NCBI GenBank assembly: GCA_900543525.1
Contig: UQRS01000081.1
Coordinates: 1-9,564, forward strand
Length of the DNA: 9,564 nt
Source: an uncultured Oscillospiraceae bacterium
Lineage (GTDB): Bacteria; Bacillota; Clostridia; Oscillospirales; Acutalibacteraceae
Direction of reading: 5' to 3'
Every line of letters begins with the position of its first letter. The stretch's first letter is position 1. Positions 7,665 to 9,564 of this stretch are shown here, one piece after another. The notes beneath the pieces were generated by a model. It was not told the DNA's origin. It ran no database searches and worked only from the letters and a program-made list of their open reading frames with translations. A program made the translations under genes and the position numbers.

Positions 7665-9125
7665 TTAAAACTGAAAATACAAAAACGGGTTGTAGCTGTT
7701 TCCGACCAGCGCGGCGGTCGACAGCACCAGCAGCAAAATCGGGCAGGCAATCCGGAGGAGGCTGTTGACCGCACCGACCGGCGCCCATCTGCGCCCCAGA
7801 TTTTCCAGCGCGGCCGAGAGGTATTTGACCACCGGCGTGCAGGCAAGAATGCAGAGGATCAGGATAAACAGGTGCGACCCGAGAACCGAATTGACCTCAA
7901 AATTGGTAAAGCCGTTGCCGTTGAGTCCGAACATGCCAAGCAGCGTCCGTCCAACCAGCGACAGGTCGCGGAATTTGAAGAGAATCCATCCGAAATAGAC
8001 GACGGCCAGCAAATAAATCCGGGAGACAATGGCCGGCAGCGCCTCCAGCTTTTCCTTCAAAAAGGCGCGTTCCAGCACCAGGAACAGGAAGAAATACAGT
8101 CCCCAGAGCATAAAATTCCAGCTCGCGCCGTGCCAGAAGCCGGTCAGCAGCCAGACCACGAACATATTGACATAGGTGCGCCTTTTCCCCTTCCGGTTGC
8201 CGCCGAGCGGTATGTAAACATAATCTCTGAAAAAGCTGCCGAGAGACATGTGCCACCGCCGCCAGAACTCGGCCACGGTGTGCGAGGTATAGGGATAGTC
8301 GAAATTCTCCTTATAATGAAACCCGATCATAAGACCCATGCCGATCGCCATGTCGGAATAGGCCGAAAAATCCAGATAAATCTGCAATGTGAAGGCCAGC
8401 ACGCCAAGCCAGAGGGAGAGCGCCGGCCTCCCCATCAGGACGGTCACAGCGTCCGCGCCGGCCGCCGCCGCGTCGGAAAGCAGCAGCGTGTCGGCAAGCT
8501 GGCCGCAGATGTTGGCCAGCAGCGCCTTTTTCGCAAGGCCGACCGTGAAGCGGCTCACCCCCTGGGAAATCTCCCGCACGGAGGAGGAGCGCTGCATCAG
8601 CTCGTTCTCCACATCCTTGTACCGGACGATCGGGCCGGCAATACACTGATGAAAAAGGCTGACATACAGAAGCAGAATTTTAAAGCTGCGCTGAGGCGGA
8701 ACCTCTCCCCTATACACATCGACGACATAGGAAAGGAGCTGGAAGGTGTAAAAGGAGATGCCGATCGGCAGCGCAATGCTGGGAATCACGGCGGGAAACC
8801 CGAAAAGCGCATGCGTATTTTCGGCAAAAAAGGTGCCGTATTTGAAAACGGCCAGAAGCCCGAGGTTGACGACGCAGGCCGCAACAAGGCCGAAGCGCGC
8901 ACCAAACGATCGGTAGGGCTTACTCCCGATATACTGCGCCAGCAGCCAGTCGGCAAAAGCCATCGCAATCAGCAAAAGGAGATAGACCGGCTCGCCCCAG
9001 GCGTAAAAAATCAGGGAGAATATGATCATCACGGTATTTTTCGCCCGGAGATCCTTTGCGAAAACATAAAACACCAAATTGAGCGGCAGAAAAACGTAAA
9101 GAAAAAAGAGGCTGGAAAAAACCAT
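7665..9125 (-). CDS. MBOAT-family membrane O-acyltransferase (AlgI-like)
   Basis: A polytopic membrane protein expected to pass acetyl groups from the cytoplasm across the membrane for O-acetylation of an extracellular polysaccharide. The 486-aa length and N-terminus (MVFSSLFFLYVFLPL) are typical of AlgI-type MBOATs. Hydrophobic segments run through most of the protein. Conserved landmarks: ALPIGISFYTFQLLSYVVD, QCIAGPIVRY, YLDFSAYSDMAIG, FWRRWHMSLGSFFRDYVYIPLGG with His292, and TGFWHGASWNF with His332, the invariant MBOAT histidine essential in AlgI. The start at 9125 is supported by homology and by an in-frame TAG just upstream; the Shine-Dalgarno is poor (an AAGGG about 16 bases away). It forms a two-gene unit with the DHHW gene. 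DltB is a relative, but no dltA, dltC or dltD is present and the DHHW partner favours the AlgI type. Confidence 0.93.
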   Translation of the reverse strand: MVFSSLFFLYVFLPLNLVFYVFAKDLRAKNTVMIIFSLIFYAWGEPVYLLLLIAMAFADWLLAQYIGSKPYRSFGARFGLVAACVVNLGLLAVFKYGTFFAENTHALFGFPAVIPSIALPIGISFYTFQLLSYVVDVYRGEVPPQRSFKILLLYVSLFHQCIAGPIVRYKDVENELMQRSSSVREISQGVSRFTVGLAKKALLANICGQLADTLLLSDAAAAGADAVTVLMGRPALSLWLGVLAFTLQIYLDFSAYSDMAIGMGLMIGFHYKENFDYPYTSHTVAEFWRRWHMSLGSFFRDYVYIPLGGNRKGKRRTYVNMFVVWLLTGFWHGASWNFMLWGLYFFLFLVLERAFLKEKLEALPAIVSRIYLLAVVYFGWILFKFRDLSLVGRTLLGMFGLNGNGFTNFEVNSVLGSHLFILILCILACTPVVKYLSAALENLGRRWAPVGAVNSLLRIACPILLLVLSTAALVGNSYNPFLYFQF

Positions 9126-9155
9126 GAAAAACCCACACTACCCTTCCGTATATCC

Positions 9156-9185
9156 AAAAAACGTCGGCGCTTCTGCAGAGCGCCG
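9156..9185 (-). terminator. Intrinsic terminator just upstream of the MBOAT gene
   Basis: On the minus strand CGGCGCT (9185-9179), loop CTGCAGA and AGCGCCG (9171-9165) form a 7-bp GC-rich stem, followed by ACG and TTTTTT (9161-9156). It ends 30 bases before the MBOAT start codon. It would either end a separate small RNA or act as an attenuator for the MBOAT-DHHW unit. Confidence 0.75.
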
Positions 9186-9513
9186 GCTTGTTATCACAGT
9201 CATAATGGTACCATCGATTGACGAGGGCAGGCACGGTTCCGGCGGGCAGAAATGCGTCCATACTGCGTCAGGACCCCTTGACAATATGCAAGTATTCTCT
9301 GCGTATCTTTCCTGTCCGGACACATATCTCCTCCGGCAAAACTGCAAAGCACCTGCCAGCGCGTCTTTCCGGCGCTTTTTGTCCTTGTTAGCCGATGGTA
9401 CATCGGTTGATAGCGACCCTGACGGGCGCCGAGCCTTGTCATCGCCTTCGGTGGGCGTCAACCTGCCGTTGTCCTCTTCCTCACCGGAGTCCATCATTGC
9501 TTGCCGATGGTAC
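9156..9513 (-). ncRNA. Candidate structured leader or non-coding RNA, about 358 nt, class unknown
   Basis: The stretch runs from the start point predicted by the promoter at 9520-9548 to the terminator at 9156-9185 and contains no credible protein gene. Its predicted first nine bases GTACCATCG (9513-9505) are perfectly complementary to CGATGGTAC (9216-9208) near the 3' end, and GGCAGG (9467-9462) to CCTGCC (9231-9226) in nested order, so the ends can close on each other. Further local helices on the minus strand: CCGATG/CATCGG (9406-9401, 9397-9392), GGTTGA/TCAACC (9463-9458, 9409-9404), AGCGC/GCGCT, and ATACT/AGTAT with GTCA/TGAC inside. I could not match it to T-box, GEMM c-di-GMP, ydaO c-di-AMP, M-box, TPP, SAM, cobalamin, RNase P, tmRNA or SRP consensus features that I remember. 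It could be a riboswitch-like leader for the acyltransferase unit or a free RNA. Confidence 0.6.
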
Positions 9514-9519
9514 TTTCTT

Positions 9520-9548
9520 ATCATACAGCTTTCTGCCTTTTTCGTCAA
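9520..9548 (-). promoter_or_regulatory. Sigma-A-type promoter upstream of the structured RNA
   Basis: On the minus strand the -35 box TTGACG (9548-9543), a 17-base spacer and the -10 box TATGAT (9525-9520) match the housekeeping consensus at 10 of 12 positions. Transcription would begin near G at 9513, about 390 nt before the MBOAT start codon. Confidence 0.78.
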
Positions 9549-9564
9549 CGCGCTTTGATAAAAA

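Noticed and set aside
7599..9221. A 540-codon open frame on the plus strand opposite the MBOAT gene
   Set aside because: It is antisense to a clear membrane protein gene. The translation is strongly charged, rich in Arg, Gln and Lys and without family features, as expected when hydrophobic codons are read in reverse.
9288..9316. A plus-strand TTGACA at 9288-9293 as a promoter
   Set aside because: The hexamer 17 bases later is GCGTAT, a poor -10 box, and no plus-strand gene follows.
9156..9513. RNase P RNA, tmRNA or SRP RNA in the leader region
   Set aside because: The length would fit RNase P or tmRNA, but the conserved cores I know (for example GAGGAAAGUCC and ACAGAA for RNase P, the T-arm and CCA end for tmRNA, the SRP Alu and apical loop motifs) are absent.
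9138..9548. A 136-codon minus-strand frame over the leader region, and the 144-codon plus-strand frame across it (9124-9558)
   Set aside because: The minus-strand frame begins within the promoter -35 box, runs through the terminator, lacks a Shine-Dalgarno and has a composition unlike a folded protein. Dense base pairing explains the region better.

Overview
The window looks like chromosomal DNA of an endospore-forming Clostridia bacterium, most likely of the Oscillospiraceae/Ruminococcaceae kind. The basis is a complete spoIIA operon, Firmicutes-type gene order (valS-folC), GC-rich coding regions separated by AT-richer spacers with U-tailed hairpins, and purine-rich Shine-Dalgarno sites. The genus assignment is inference. 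All seven genes I can support are read on the minus strand, so transcription runs from high to low coordinates.

From right to left: (1) 9126-9564 has no convincing protein gene. It holds a strong sigma-A-type promoter (9520-9548), about 360 nt of structured sequence, and an intrinsic terminator (9156-9185) that ends just before an MBOAT O-acyltransferase gene. It is either a long regulatory leader or a free non-coding RNA, and it is the most interesting part of the window. (2) 7665-9125 and 6288-7646 form a two-gene unit: an AlgI-like membrane acyltransferase and an AlgX/AlgJ-like DHHW-family partner, which together should acetylate an extracytoplasmic polysaccharide. (3) 5768-6287 is a 520-base spacer with two terminator hairpins for that unit, a four-fold 10-bp repeat with phased A-tracts, a plus-strand terminator-like hairpin, the valS promoter and a hairpin next to the valS ribosome binding site. 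No T-box is visible. (4) valS (3143-5767) and folC (1771-3054) form an operon ended by an intrinsic terminator at 1702-1737. (5) spoIIAA, spoIIAB and sigF (1634 down to 213) are tightly packed with overlapping or near-touching reading frames and encode the anti-anti-sigma factor, the anti-sigma kinase and the forespore sigma factor. (6) 1-212 holds a terminator that overlaps the sigF stop codon, a second terminator, and a very long near-perfect hairpin at the window edge.

spoIIAA-spoIIAB-sigF is the partner-switching module that restricts sigma-F activity to the forespore. valS-folC is housekeeping. The MBOAT-DHHW pair is a surface-polysaccharide modification unit that appears to have its own RNA-based control region. 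SigF is unusually short at its N-terminus, and the sequence rules out any appreciable upstream extension.
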